Source: Hawksworthiomyces lignivorus
Taxonomy: Eukaryota > Ascomycota > Sordariomycetes > Ophiostomatales > Ophiostomataceae
Direction of reading: 5' to 3'
Length of the DNA: 64,000 nucleotides
NCBI GenBank assembly: GCA_002917075.1
Contig: NTMA01000001.1
Span: forward strand, 124,001 to 188,000
Under the pieces are notes generated by a model. That model did no database searches. It saw only the letters and a program-made list of their open reading frames with translations, and was not told the DNA's origin. Position 1 is the stretch's first letter. The number at the start of each line of letters is the position of its first letter. The translations under genes and the position numbers were made by a program. Below are positions 37,325 to 49,477 of this stretch, in pieces.

Positions 37325-39567
37325 AACGAAGGCTGATATATGGTGTAATTGACTTCGTGGGGAGACGCGGATGTAATGTGAAAAAGCAAATGGCATGAAG
37401 TAGGAACGTGAAAATAAATGGAAAATAGAGGCGGTCAAGAAAGTAAGATATACATTATGCGGTTCATGTTGGTTTGTACTTCAGACGAGCTGCACCGTAT
37501 AACGCTTCGTCCCGGCTCTTGAGGGGCCTGGTGTCTTCCCGGCAATCTTCTTTCAGTCTTCTGGCTAACGCTGCTATTTGGGGGAGATCTCGCCAATCTG
37601 TCTCCATATTTCTTACTGATATAAACTGCGATGTTGTTCTGATAGGACTTTGCATTCTGCGTGACACATTTTTGGCGAGGGATGCATCGGGCACACCACA
37701 TACCCCTGGGCAAACAGCAAGGCTGCGGACAGCCGTAAACGGCAGCCACCAGCACGCCACTTCTGGTGAGCTCTAGAGGCCCAGAAACCTTTTCCGTCTC
37801 GACATTGTCTCTGGACGCTTATAAAATGAGCGACTTCATGCCGTCTCTTGACTAACAATCAAGAGCCGTGCTCACTGAGCACGATGCACCAAGTCGTTGT
37901 CATGGAAGGGTTCGATTCAGCCATAACCATCGTAGCCTCGTCCGAAATCACAACTAAGCTCACTGAGACTTTTCAGTAGATTAGTAAGTAGAGAGCTGAT
38001 GTCAGAGTTACATGCCGCTCTGAGTGTTTTCTTCTTCCTTTTGTCCAGCACAAACGTCCATTACATTCTATTCCTGCTCCAGGAACCCCAAGCACGGCTC
38101 GGTCGGGTACGCATAAATAGCAATTATACTATTTCGTGTAGAGCCAGCCGTGTTGGGAAATACCGTCAAGTTAGAGGACAGGATCTGCACTAACTGGCAG
38201 TCTGTTGCATGCTGAATGCCGCCCCCGTCTAAGTGCACAGTGGCGCGCTGGAGCACACCAAACCCCTGTTCTGTACTGTGCCGTAGTCTGTACGAGTACT
38301 CCGTAATATATATGATGCTGTAATACTGATCATCTTGGTTGCCTTGTAGCGGGTCTTGGCCATCGGCGCTATTCTGCAAATGTAGTGCTGCCTTGCCTGC
38401 CCCCCCGCATACACAATCGGCCCGCACAGATGCCCCCATTTTGCACCAAAACAGACCACCGATAGCAGACAATCCGCCTTAATATGCAATCTCTCATGCA
38501 CTAAAGCGTTTCCTTCTGGTGGGCTCTGGCCCGGCTGGTGCCTTCCCTCCCTGCTTCCCTGCTTCCCTTCTTCCCTCCTTTCCTTCCTCCCTCCCTGCCT
38601 ATTACCTGCTTGCCTGCCTGTCTTGTCTCTGCCTGCCTTCCCGCCTTTCCTGTCTTTAGTAGGTAGTGCCTTTCTGCCAGACTGCTTACTTAATAAGGAT
38701 AATTCAGTGCTTTCTCTCGCGCCCCTTCCCTCCTTCGTTTCCGCCACCGCCGCCCCTCCTCTCTGCGTCTATCCCGTCTGACCCTGTCTGGCCGCATTTT
38801 CCACGGCGTCTCTGGTCATTTCTCTCTTCTATCGTCACCACATATCCGTCAAAACTTCGCGACATTCACCCTCCCCGTTCCATCCCAGTTGCAATAGACG
38901 ACACGCGCTAGGTCCTGTGCTTCTGCTTCTAATCCCCATCCTTTCTTTCCCTTCTCTTGCTTGCCTGCCTTGATCTTTTCCTCTCCCTGATATCCATTTG
39001 CCTCAACACGTTGCATGCGAGTCGAAACTCCCAGCGCGAGGCCTTCTTCTTCCGTCTCTTCTTCTTCTTTCTTTTCCTTTCCTCCCTTCTCTTCTGCTTG
39101 GTCATCTCCTTTCTCCGGTTATTATTTTCATCGATCACCGCTGTACGTAGACGGCCGGTTTACTCTCTGCTCTGTGGCCCTCTTTTTTTGGAAGGCATCA
39201 ACGTCTTTGCTAGCTATTCACCTACACGGGTCTTCAGAGCGCCAAGAGCCGCGTCCAAACGAAACCCAAACCTCGACCCAACCAAACCGGCGATATCCAG
39301 GGGCTTTTCCATCCCAACCACATCATCCTGCTTCCGCTTTTTCTATTGTCTCTTAAACGCCGCTGGAACCGACTTGCTTCCTGACTGCCGTCGTCTCCTT
39401 TCGACGCTAGATCTTCCTATTTAGGAGCCTGCCTCCCTTCTTGTCCGAACTTGATCTCGGTGCATCGAAGCGACTTTGACTGCTGTTTCGTCTAGCCTGC
39501 TGTATTGCAGGTGTTCTACCTCTTCGCTCGACCTGTTTCCTGTCCTTTTTCGAAAACTTCTCCCAAG
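37325..39567. promoter_or_regulatory. Spacer: divergent promoters of HET and cullin genes
   Basis: No certain gene. A minus-strand Cys-rich open frame at about 37,620-37,755 is discussed as a finding. A dense CT-rich block (about 38,520-38,660, CCCTCCCTGCTT-like units) and further CT-rich sequence to 39,560 look like the promoter and leader of the cullin gene. Confidence 0.45.
38297..38305 (+). repeat. Dispersed 9-mer TACTCCGTA
   Basis: Exact copy in the spacer between the HET-domain and cullin genes. Confidence 0.6.
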
Positions 39568-42367
39568 ATGCCTGCCACCGCCCGGCCGGGCGGCATGATG
39601 CTCATGCCCCAGCCCAACCATGACGACATCAACGCAACGTAAGTGACACCTCTGCTATCCTCGGTTTCCAGCAAGTCCGCCACTATGCATCTTCCTCTCT
39701 CTGCTCCATCCTATGTCGAGTTCTAGTTGTTCTAATACGTGGTTGTCTAGGTGGGCATATCTACAAAATGGTGTCAATAGCATTATGGTCAATATCGACG
39801 GCGGCATGACGATGGAGACTGTACGTGCTTCCTATACTTTCCTGGCCTCTAAAGCGACCAGGGGGCATGATTTCTTTATTTATGTTTGTCTGGAACCTGT
39901 ATTTGCTAACACGATGGTATTTAGTATATGTTAACCTACACGTGAGCAATAGCCTTCCACCTTGACTTGTCTCCCGCCTCCCTCCCTCTCTTATCCAACT
40001 CCGCTGCCTCGCTTCAGCAATGATATTGACTTTCAACAGGGCTATCCACAATTTCTGCACATCACAGAAAGCGGTGGGCATGAACCACCCTTCTATGAAT
40101 GCGGCTACACAACGAGGAGGTATGGCTTTTATGACCGTCCTCTCCCATCACTTTTTTTGTGTCATGCGTGTTTGACGTATTTGTGCTAATCTTTACCCCT
40201 TTGTGTGTAAATAGCCCATCTCCTAGGTGAAGATCTATACGAGAAGTTGACCGAGTACCTTGCTGGTCATCTGACTGGCCTCCGTGAAGAAGCATCTCGG
40301 CACAGCGGCGAAGCACTGCTGGGCTTCTACATCAGAGAGTGGGATCGGTATACTGTTGCAGCAAAATACATTCACCATCTTTTCCGCTACCTGAACCGCC
40401 ACTGGGTCAAGCGAGAGATGGATGAGGGCAAGAGGAATGTGTACGATGTCTACACACTGCATCTTGTTCAGTGGCGTAGCATTCTCTTCGACAAGATCTC
40501 TACAAACGTAATGGACGCCGTTCTGAAGCTCGTAGAACGACAGCGGAACGGCGAGACGATCGAGTACCTTCAAATCAAGCAGGTCTTGGATTCTATGGTG
40601 TCTCTGGGGCTGGACGAGAACGACTCTAGCAAGACGACTCTCGACACATACCGCTACCACTTTGAGCGGCCCTTCTTGGAGGCCACCAAGAAATACTACC
40701 GCGAAGAGAGCGCACAATTTGTTGCTAAGAATTCTGTCGTCGAATACATGAAAAAGGCAGAGATTCGTCTGGTCGAAGAAGAGCAGCGTGTGCAGATGTA
40801 CCTCCACCCGGACATAGCCCTTCCGCTGAAGCGGTGCTGCAACCAAGTTCTCATTGCCGACCACGCCAACCTCCTGCGGGACGAATTCCAGGCTCTGCTG
40901 GACAACGACCGCGAGGAGGACATGGCACGCATGTACAGCCTCTTGTCGCGGATACCCGAGGGCCTCGATCCTCTGCGGACACGCTTCGAGGCGCACGTCC
41001 GCAATGCGGGCCTGGCTGCCGTCGCCAAGGTGGCTGCGGATGCCGAGAAGCTCGACCCCAAGGTCTACGTGGACGCGCTCCTCGAGACGCACACGCAGTA
41101 CCAGGGCCTGGTCAAGCGCGCCTTTAACGACGAGCCTGAGTTCACTAGATCGCTGGACAACGCATGCCGCGAGTTTGTGAACCGCAACGAAGTCTGTAAG
41201 GCGGGATCCAACAAGTCACCCGAGCTGCTGGCCAAGTATGCCGATCTCCTGCTGAAGAAGAGCGGCACGGGCGTCGAGGAGGTCGACCTGGAGCACAGCT
41301 TAAACCAGATCATGACCGTCTTCAAGTACATCGAAGACAAGGATGTGTTCCAGAAGTTCTACTCGCGCATGCTGGCTCGCCGCCTGGTGCATACGAGCAC
41401 CTCTTCCGACGATGCGGAGACGAGCATGATCAGCAAGCTGAAGGAGGCCTGCGGTTTCGAATATACCAACAAGCTGCAGCGCATGTTCCAGGACATGCAG
41501 ATTTCGAAAGACCTCAACACCGGCTTTAAGGAGCACGTGCAGGCCATGGAGGGCTCGTCTCTGGATGGGCAGTACTCCATCCTCGGCACGGGCTTCTGGC
41601 CGCTGTCGGCGCCGACGACGACCTTCACCCCACCAGCAGACATCCAGAGCGACTGCGACAAGTTTACGCGCTTCTACAAGAACAAGCACGAGGGCCGCAA
41701 GCTCACGTGGCTGTGGCAGCTGTGCAAGGGCGAGCTCAAGACGAGCTACTGCAAGAGCTCCAAGACGCCCTACACCTTCCAGGTGTCCGCATACCAGATG
41801 GCCATCCTGCTCTTGTTCAACGACAAGGACAAGTATTCGTATGAAGAGATCGCGTCGGCGACGCGCCTGACCAACGAATTCCTCGATCCCAGTCTCGGGA
41901 TCATCGTCAAGGCCAAGGTGCTGCTCATGTCTCCGCAGGACGGCGATAAGGTTGGGCCCGGCAAGACCTTCAGCTTGAACTACGACTTCCGCAACAAGAA
42001 GATCCGCATCAACCTGAACGTGGGCATGAAGTCAGAGCAGCGGCAGGAGGAGGCCGAGACGAACAAGACCATCGAAGAGGACCGGAAACTCCTGCTCCAG
42101 GTACGGATTTTGCGTGCTCACTGTGTCTCCCATCATAGTTTTTTTTTTTTTTTTTTCAATGTACTAACGAGATTGTAGTCTGCCATTGTCCGTATCATGA
42201 AGGCGCGGAAGCGGATGAAGCACAACCAGCTGGTCAGCGAGACCATTGCGCAGATCAAGGGGCGTTTCCTGCCCAAGGTGGCTGATATCAAGAAATGCAT
42301 TGAGATCTTGCTCGACAAGGAGTATCTCGAGCGGCTGGACGACGACGAGCTGGGCTACCTTGCTTAA
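39568..42367 (+). CDS. cul1: Cullin-1, SCF ubiquitin ligase scaffold
   Basis: Six exons (39568-39638, 39751-39820, 39925-39941, 40040-40119, 40215-42100, 42179-42367) give 770 residues. Exon 3 is only 17 bases and encodes YMLTY plus part of the next Thr. The join restores the normal cullin sequence [18 protein letters not shown], so the micro-exon is real. Cullin repeats occupy the N-terminal half, with [10 protein letters not shown] as a hallmark. The cullin homology domain contains [15 protein letters not shown] and the Rbx1-binding region. The C-terminal winged helix carries [16 protein letters not shown], in which the Lys after RIM is the neddylation site, and the protein ends LGYLA as cullin-1 does. 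It links Skp1/F-box proteins to the RING protein Rbx1. Confidence 0.97.
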
Positions 42368-43283
42368 AACCGACCAAAGCTGCTAGATTATGCTGGAGCA
42401 TCCTATTATTACTGTTTGCATCTTGTTAACCCACTGCTAGGCAGGGTTATCTGTATGAATATCTCACGCCCCCCTTCCCATATCTGTCTCTCAGAGGCGA
42501 CGGAGACGAGACTATGGTGAACCACACTTGTTTTTTCTTATGGGAAAAAAAGGCACTGCGAGCCCGCTATTACTGGCTTTATACATCTGTCTGGTTTCTG
42601 ACGCCTTTTCCTATTTGCCTCTTTTCAGCCTTTCTGATTTTCGTCTCATCATATAAACAAACAAGGGATGGAGGGCAGTCGGATGCTAGTGGATCACCTT
42701 AGATTTCTTTCTTCTTTTTTTGGCAAAAAGAACTTTCTTTACAAAGACCTGCGCTTTCTCATTTAAAGAGAATGAATGACTGGGTGAATGAGTGCGTGTG
42801 TGTGTGTTTGTGAGCGTGTGGCATGAATGAGATCGACGTGATCCGTAGCCTTGTATTACATATCTCACTACATGTATGTATGGTACCCAAACGTTGGACT
42901 ATTTATTGAATACTTCATCCATTGGGCATATCTTACAATCTCATCAGCTTTCTCTCTCTTCAGAGCACACGATCAAAGGCGAAATGGGCATCAAAATATG
43001 CGGCAATGCGACATAAGCAGAGGCAGTCAATAGCTCTGCAGCTGAGACAGCCTCAAAGCAGACTTGGATGGCTGCAGGGCCAATGCAACAGCGGGTTGGC
43101 GACCAAAAAAAAAAAGCAAGAGACAAAAGTGGGTCTTGTCAGACCAAAGGCTTTTCTGCAGATGGAGAATGCAATATTTAACTGGAGAATGAAAATTTAC
43201 ATAGACCCCATAGAGGTGCCTAGAGCGTCCCCCTCATTGGTCGCGAGACCGTTTCCCTGCATCTAAGCATATGTAGGCAGAGG

Positions 43284-43292
43284 TACTCCGTA
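43284..43292 (+). repeat. Dispersed 9-mer TACTCCGTA
   Basis: Exact copy in the spacer between the cullin and Nma111 genes, followed by GTC. Confidence 0.6.
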
Positions 43293-43573
43293 GTCAACCA
43301 ATATCCCCCCTAGTCGGATTTCTCTCCATCTTTGGCTTTGGCTGTGGCACTTTTTTGACACTCTCCTTTGGCTTTCTCTTTGCTTTTTTCGTTTCTTGTT
43401 TCTTCCGCCTTACCTTCTCATCCTTCTTTCTTCCTTCTTCCTCTCTTTTCGTCGTCTTTGTCTCTCCTATACCCGATCCTCCTTCCTGTTCCTTTCTTAC
43501 CATTGGATTCGGAATCTGCTGTTCTTGGGAGGGCTGATTTCACCATTCCTCTTTACTTTTCGCAAAGCTGCCG

Positions 43574-43593
43574 CCCCCCCCCCCCCCCCCCCC
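43574..43593 (+). repeat. C20 homopolymer tract
   Basis: An uninterrupted run of 20 C in the leader region of the Nma111 gene, with a CT dinucleotide repeat about 30 bases downstream. It could form a G4 or i-motif structure and is prone to sequencing length error. Confidence 0.85.
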
Positions 43594-44101
43594 AGCCTTG
43601 CTCTCTCCCTCCCTCTATCCTTCCCTCTCTCTCTCTCTCTCTCTGGTGCCCTCCATCTCCTGGATGCGGCATCCGAGCCTCACGACTTTGCGCGGCACTT
43701 GCGTGAGCTCAGTTCATTCTTCGCCCTTGTCGTGGCATCGCTTGCCACGTTCTTTGAGGTCCCTCTTCTGGCCCTCAGCATCTTCTTCGCATCTTGACTT
43801 GCGGTGCATCACAGCAGGCACCCGACCAACGACAGCATCGCATTCAGCCAGCGTTTCTTTGTATTCGCTGGGTTCTGCCGTGCGCTCTATCTCGGCGCTC
43901 TCCCCCGCACTAGTGCTCTTCCCTGCTGCCGCATCTGTGACACGAGCTGCGAGCCAGCCCGCAGACCGGCAGCGCCTCTTCACGTCTTCGAAGACGAGCG
44001 ACGACGGACCCCGACCGAGCACGGCGATTTCATCTCCTTCCCCGCTGTCTGACCATCCTTCCCCCCAACTCTCCGCATCACCAGACGCACCAGAGACCAC
44101 A

Positions 44102-47100
44102 ATGAACGGGGCAACAGCAGCCTCTGCGCGGCCGAAGCGCAAGACGTCGCACGGCGTCGACGGGGACCGGCCATCCAAGCTACAGCGGTCGCTGAACGGC
44201 GGCGCGGCGGCTCTGGGGGCCGAGGAGGCGGAGGAGGACGACGTCATGCTCGACGAGGGGCGCGACGAGATGGAGGAATATGACGACGAGGACGACGGCG
44301 GCAGCTTTGCCAGCGGCGCCGACGAGGAGAACGGCTACGCAGAGGACGAGAGCCCGGCGGGCACCGACGTCGTCGACGACGGCCCCGCCGGCATCAACAA
44401 CAACAGCAGCAGCAGCAACGGCCGGCTGCTGCCCGCACAATCCGCACACCGGCGCCAGACCAGGAAGCAGCAGCAGAAGCAGCAACAGCAGAGCCAGCCG
44501 CCGCTGCCGCTGCCGACGGCGCCGCCACCCGCGGTGCTGCTAGCGGCCGGCTCCGCCGAGTCGGCCGAGTGGCAGGCGACGATCCAGCGGGTGGTGCGCA
44601 ACGTGGTGTCGATCCGCTTCTGCATGACGTGCTCGTTCGACACGGACCCGGCGCTGACTAGCGAGGCGACAGGGTTTGTGGTCGACGCCGAGAAGGGGTG
44701 AGTTTTGTTTTTTTTTTGGTCTACGGTTTGCTCGATGGGGGAACGGGGTGAGACGTCAGGAAGTGTGGGGTGATTTATGCGATAAAGCAGACGGAGACAC
44801 CGGAGAATCGCCAGAGAGAAGCTGACCCGATTTTTAAGATACATCTTGACGAACCGGCACGTCGTCGGCTCGGGGCCGTTCTGGGGCTACTGCATCTTCG
44901 ACAATCACGAAGAGGTCGACGCTTATCCGGTGTACCGCGACCCCGTGCACGATTTTGGCATCCTCAAGTTCGACCCCTCGGCCATCAAATACATGCCCAT
45001 CGAGTCGCTGCCGCTGTGCCCTGACCTGGCAAAAGGTGTGTAAATAAAAGCCAGGAGAAATGGCACGGGCAATCCAGACATGCTAACAGGCAACAGTCGG
45101 CGTGGAAATCCGAGTCGTAGGCAACGATGCCGGCGAGAAACTGAGCATCTTGTCCGGCGTCATCAGTCGGCTGGACCGCAATGCTCCCGAATACGGCGAG
45201 GGCTACAGCGATTTCAACACGAGCTACTACCAGGCCAGCGCGGCCGCGAGCGGTGGCAGCTCGGGCAGTCCAGTCGTCAACATTGATGGCAAGGCCGTCG
45301 CGCTACAGGCGGGCGGCCGCGCAGACGGCGCCTCGACCGACTACTTTTTACCGCTCGACCGTCCGCTGCGGGCCCTGCGCTGCCTGCAGGAGGGGAAGCC
45401 CATCACGCGGGGCGACATCCAGTGCCAGTTTCTCCTCAAGCCCTTTGATGAGTGCCGCCGGCTGGGCCTGACGCCCGACTGCGAGGCGCAGATGCGCGCC
45501 GCATTCCCGTCCGAGACCAACATGCTCGTCGCCGAGATCGTGCTCCCCGAGGGCCCGTCCTCGGGCAAGATCGAGGAGGGCGACGTGCTGGTCAAGGTCA
45601 ACGACGAGCTCATCACGCAGTTCATCCGGCTCGACGACATCCTCGACTCGAGCGTGGGGGAGACGGTCAAGCTCGAGCTGCAGCGCGGCGGCGAGACCGT
45701 CGTCGTCAGCGTCGACGTGGGCGACCTGCACAAGATCACACCCGACCGCTTCGTCTCCGTGGCGGGCGGCAGCTTCCACAACCTGTCGTACCAGCAGGCG
45801 CGCCTGTACGGCGTGGCGTGCAAGGGTGTGTACGTCTGCGAGGCGTCGGGCTCGTTCCGCTTCGACAACACGGACAACGGCTGGATCGTGCAGTCCATCG
45901 ACCACAAAAAGGTGCCCGACCTGGACGCGTTCATCGAGGTCGTCAAGACCATCCCGGACAAGTCGCGCGTCGTGGTCACGTACCAGCACCTGCGCGACTT
46001 CCACACGCTCAACACGGCCATCATCTACGTCGACCGCCACTGGTCGTCCAAGATCCGGCTGGCCGTCCGCAACGACACGACGGGCCTCTGGGACTTTGCG
46101 GACCTGGGCGACCCGCTGCCGGCGATCCCACCGGTGCCGCGGACGGCGTCGTTCATCCAGATGAACCACATGCCGCACCCGGCCGTGGGCGACCTGGTCA
46201 AGAGCTTCGTGCACGTCAACTGCTACATGCCGCTCAAGCTGGACGGCTTTCCCAAGAACCGCAAGTGGGGCATGGGCCTGGTGATCGACGCGGAGAAGGG
46301 GCTCGTCGTCATCTCGCGCGCCATCGTGCCCTACGACCTATGCGACATCACCATCACCATCGCCGACTCCATCGTCGTGGAGGGCAAGGTGGTGTTCTTG
46401 CACCCGCTGCAGAACTACGCCATCATCCAGTACGACCCATCGCTGGTGGACGCGCCGGTGATGAGCGCGCGGCTGAGCCCCGACGAGCTCTCGCAGGGCG
46501 CGCCCATCAACTTCATCGGCTACAACCGCATCAGCCGTGTGGTGCACGCGGCGACGACGGTGACGGAGGTGTTTGCCGTGGCCATCCCGGCCAACCCGGG
46601 AGCGCCGCGCTACCGCGCCGTCAACGTGGACGCCATCACGGTGGACACGAACCTCAGCGGGCAGTGCGGCAGCGGCGTGCTGGCGGCCGACGATGGCACG
46701 GTGCGGGCGCTGTGGCTGACGTACCTGGGCGAGCGGTCGCCGTCGTCGCACCGCGACGAGGAGTACCACCTGGGGCTGGCGACGCCGACGCTGCTGCCGG
46801 TCATCGAGCAGATCCAGCGCGGCGTCGTGCCCAAGCTGCGCATGCTGCCGGTCGAGTTCCGCGCGATCCAGATGTCGCAGGCGCGCCTGATGGGCGTGTC
46901 CGAGGAGTGGATCAGCAAGGTGTCGCTGGCCAACACGTCGCACCACCAGCTGTTCATGGTGACCAAGCGCACCTTTGAGCGGTCGCTCGAGTCGGACGCC
47001 GGCGGCCGCAAGGGCCTGCTCGAGGGCGACATTCTGCTGACGCTCAACGGCAGCCTGATCACGCGCATCACCGAGCTCGACGTCATGTACGGCCACGCGG

Positions 47101-47725
47101 TGCTGGACGCCACCATTGTGCGCGACTGCGCCGAGCTGCAGCTGCAGCTGCCCACGGTCGCCGCCGACGACCACGAGACCGACCGCGCCGTCTCCTTCTG
47201 CGGCGCCGTGCTGCACCGCCCCCACCACGGCGTGCGCCAGCAGATCAGCAAGCTCTTCAGCGAGGTCTACGTCTCCGCCCGCACCCGCGGCTCCCCCTCG
47301 TACCAGTACGGCCTCGCCCCCACAAACTTTATCACCCACGTCAACGGCAAGCGCACGCCCGACCTCAGCTCCTTCTTGGCCGCCGTCAAGCAGATCCCGG
47401 ACAACACCTGTACGTATTTTTTCTTTGCTTTCCTGCTCTCTCTGTCCCATGCCTGTGTCTTAGGACGTATCCACTGACCAAAACAGATTTCCGGCTCAAG
47501 GCGGTGACGTTCGACAGCGTGCCGTGGGTGGTGACCATGAAGAAGAACGAGCACTACTTCCCGACGGTGGAGTGGATCAAGGACCGCCAGGAGCCGTGCG
47601 GGTGGCGGCGCGTCACATACTCGGGCGGCGGCAAGGTGGTCGAGGGCGAGCCAGCCGAGGGCGTCGTCGTGCCGCCGGTCGAGGACAACGGCGATATCGA
47701 GGCGGCTGCAGCCCTAGCGGAGTGA
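44102..47725 (+). CDS. nma111: Nma111-like nuclear HtrA serine protease
   Basis: Four exons (44102-44697, 44839-45035, 45097-47409, 47487-47725) give 1114 residues. Residues 1-150 are disordered, with RPKRKTS (a likely nuclear signal), acidic blocks and a Gln/Pro run. The protease domain has the triad H206 (NRHVVGSG), D237 ([10 protein letters not shown]) and S320 (GGSSGSP). PDZ domains and a second, degenerate protease-PDZ half follow ([20 protein letters not shown] onward), the duplicated layout of the Nma111 family. In yeast the protein is nuclear and promotes apoptosis-like death. Junctions rebuild [20 protein letters not shown] and NTYFRLK. The sequence is longer than yeast Nma111 (about 1000 residues), mainly through the N-terminal extension. 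The strong GC bias produces long shadow frames on both strands. Confidence 0.95.
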
Positions 47726-48579
47726 TTTCGTATTTTTATTTTTTATTTGTTTTCCTCCCCGGTCTCTTCTTCTCCTGTTCTCTCTTTGTAATACATCCCT
47801 CCCTTTTTTTTCTCCTAAGAGTTCTCTGTCTCAATTGGTGGCGGACTGGTGGAAATCACACACTCCAGGGACTGGGGCACGAGCTGCGCCCCAGCCGGAG
47901 AAACTTGCTGCTTGGGTACGATACGATGTCGAATCATACCGAAACAGAAAAACAGGAGGGAGAGCCCGGGAGACGAGATCTGAGTAGAGAGGGGAGCGAG
48001 GGAAAGGGAATGGAAAGGAAAGCGAAGTGGAAAGGCAACGGATGCATGACACCACAAAAGACCGGGAGGCATGAAAGAAATCACGATTAGTTATTTGTAA
48101 TAGCCCTCTTCTTCTCCCTCTATATATCATATCACATATATCTCGACAGCTTCCCTCTGCCTCCTCTTTCAGACAGGTTTTGTACCATATAGGAGCTTAG
48201 TGTACGAAAAGGAATGTGCTCATCTTTCGTATGACTTATAATAGCAGAGTGACTAAATAGGTCCGGATCATAGACTGACCAGATGTGCTTCAGAAGCTAT
48301 TGGCAACCTTCACAAGGCCAAGGCAAAGGCCCAGATCTTCTCTTCTTCTGTCTCTTTGCCGTCCTGTCTCAAGGCATAATTAGGCTTAGGCTTGGAAAGT
48401 GAGGCTTACTGCCAAGAGAGACCGTGCCCGCGTCGCCTTTGCTGCAGGGGCTTCCCTTCGTGCCGTCGTCGTTCCTGGCCTTTGCCCCAGACGGAGCTGC
48501 ACATCACTTGGCTAACGCATGCAGGAAAGGGGCAACATAGAGCGGTGGCATGCACCTCGAGCTGTCCAGATCCGAAGCC
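47726..48579. other. Spacer downstream of the Nma111 gene
   Basis: No gene is seen. It contains the Nma111 3' UTR and purine-rich sequence (about 47,940-48,060). Confidence 0.45.
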
Positions 48580-49477
48580 CGTGCACCTCCTAACGCCGCC
48601 GCGCATCAACCAAGATGACTGTATAGCTGCCACCACCTACCCGGACGGGTCTGTCTGCGTCTAGGACCTGCAGGGGCCAACGCATCTGCGCATGGCAAAG
48701 CTGCACAACCGGGAGGCATTTATTTATGCTGTGGCTAGCAAAAAGCTCATTACATCCTTGCCAAACGGAACACTGGTGATGAGCAACTGGGAGACGGGTA
48801 CGGCAGTATGGAAAGAGACGTTTGGCGACCCGTACAACCCCCATAGAAGGGGCAAACCAAAAGGCGTTGCAGCGTTTGCCCAGGCGGTGTGCGATGAAAA
48901 GGTTTTTGCCGGGACGAAAGATGCCAGCCTGCTGAACGGCAAGCCGCGGACACCATGGCGCAGCCTATGATCCCCAGAGACAGTTGGCTGATCCAGCTGT
49001 CCTGGGGCTTGATGAAGATCTGGTCGCTCGCAAACTACAGCCTTCTGTACACAGTGCACGTGTTCGACCGGGAGGCTAGATCTGTTGCCGCCCAGCAGCC
49101 AAGCGGTGGTCTACAGTGGTCGGGATGCCGCAGAGGAAAGCGACAGGTGTGGGTCGGAGGTGAGCGTCATGAGCTGGAATTTTGTACAAGAACAGAAGGT
49201 ACGAGACAGCGGATATCCAGACACGGCAGAGGCCGACTCGACCAAACGACTTGGCGAAGACGTCTTCAACGTCGGTCCGCCGTTGAGAAACGCGGGAGAC
49301 TTCCAGCTGCTGAGCGACGATCAGCTTGTTCTCAATGTCCTCCGGGGGGGCTACATGGTCGGTCGAGATATGGCTGCTGTGAGAGAGTGCTCTGCCCGGG
49401 CATGCTACGTCCGCCTATTAGGTCACCGCAAACCAGATACCACGCAAGTTAGAGTGTTCGCCGTGCCGTTATCGTAG
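48580..49477 (+). pseudogene. Decayed beta-propeller (WD40-like) gene fragment
   Basis: Protein-like sequence continues across three pieces that change frame. Piece one contains DDCIAATTYPDGSVCV, an in-frame TAG at 48,662-48,664, and then MAKLHNREAFIYAVASKK, ITSLPNGTLVMSNWETG and AVWKETFGDPYNP up to about 48,970. Piece two, in the next frame, has LMKIWSLANYSLLYTVHVFDRE. Piece three returns to the first frame with SDRCGSEVSVMSWNF, KRLGEDVFN, FQLLSDDQLVLNVLRGGYMVG and VRLLGHRKP, ending at 49,477. Blade-like spacing and KIWSL suggest a WD40 or similar propeller. No intron would remove the TAG in frame without being far too short. The call is a pseudogene; the original family is uncertain. Confidence 0.5.

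Larger units (their letters stand above)
42368..44101. promoter_or_regulatory. Spacer: cullin 3' region and Nma111 promoter/leader
   Basis: No gene is seen. A GT-rich microsatellite lies at about 42,796-42,812, a CT-rich leader at 43,320-43,800, a C20 run at 43,574-43,593 and a CT dinucleotide repeat at about 43,625-43,643. An open frame runs into the Nma111 ATG from 43,598, but its upstream part is leader-like. Confidence 0.5.

Noticed and set aside
37903..37922. tRNA-like B box (GGTTCGATTC)
   Set aside because: The flanking bases do not form a T stem and no A box or acceptor stem was found.
43598..44101. Upstream extension of the Nma111 frame
   Set aside because: The extension translates a CT repeat and leader-like sequence; the ATG at 44102 begins the acidic, NLS-bearing N-terminus expected of the family.
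45348..47450. Long open frames on both strands (up to 508 codons) at the Nma111 gene
   Set aside because: They are Arg/Ala/Val-rich shadows of the GC-biased protease exon with no family features.
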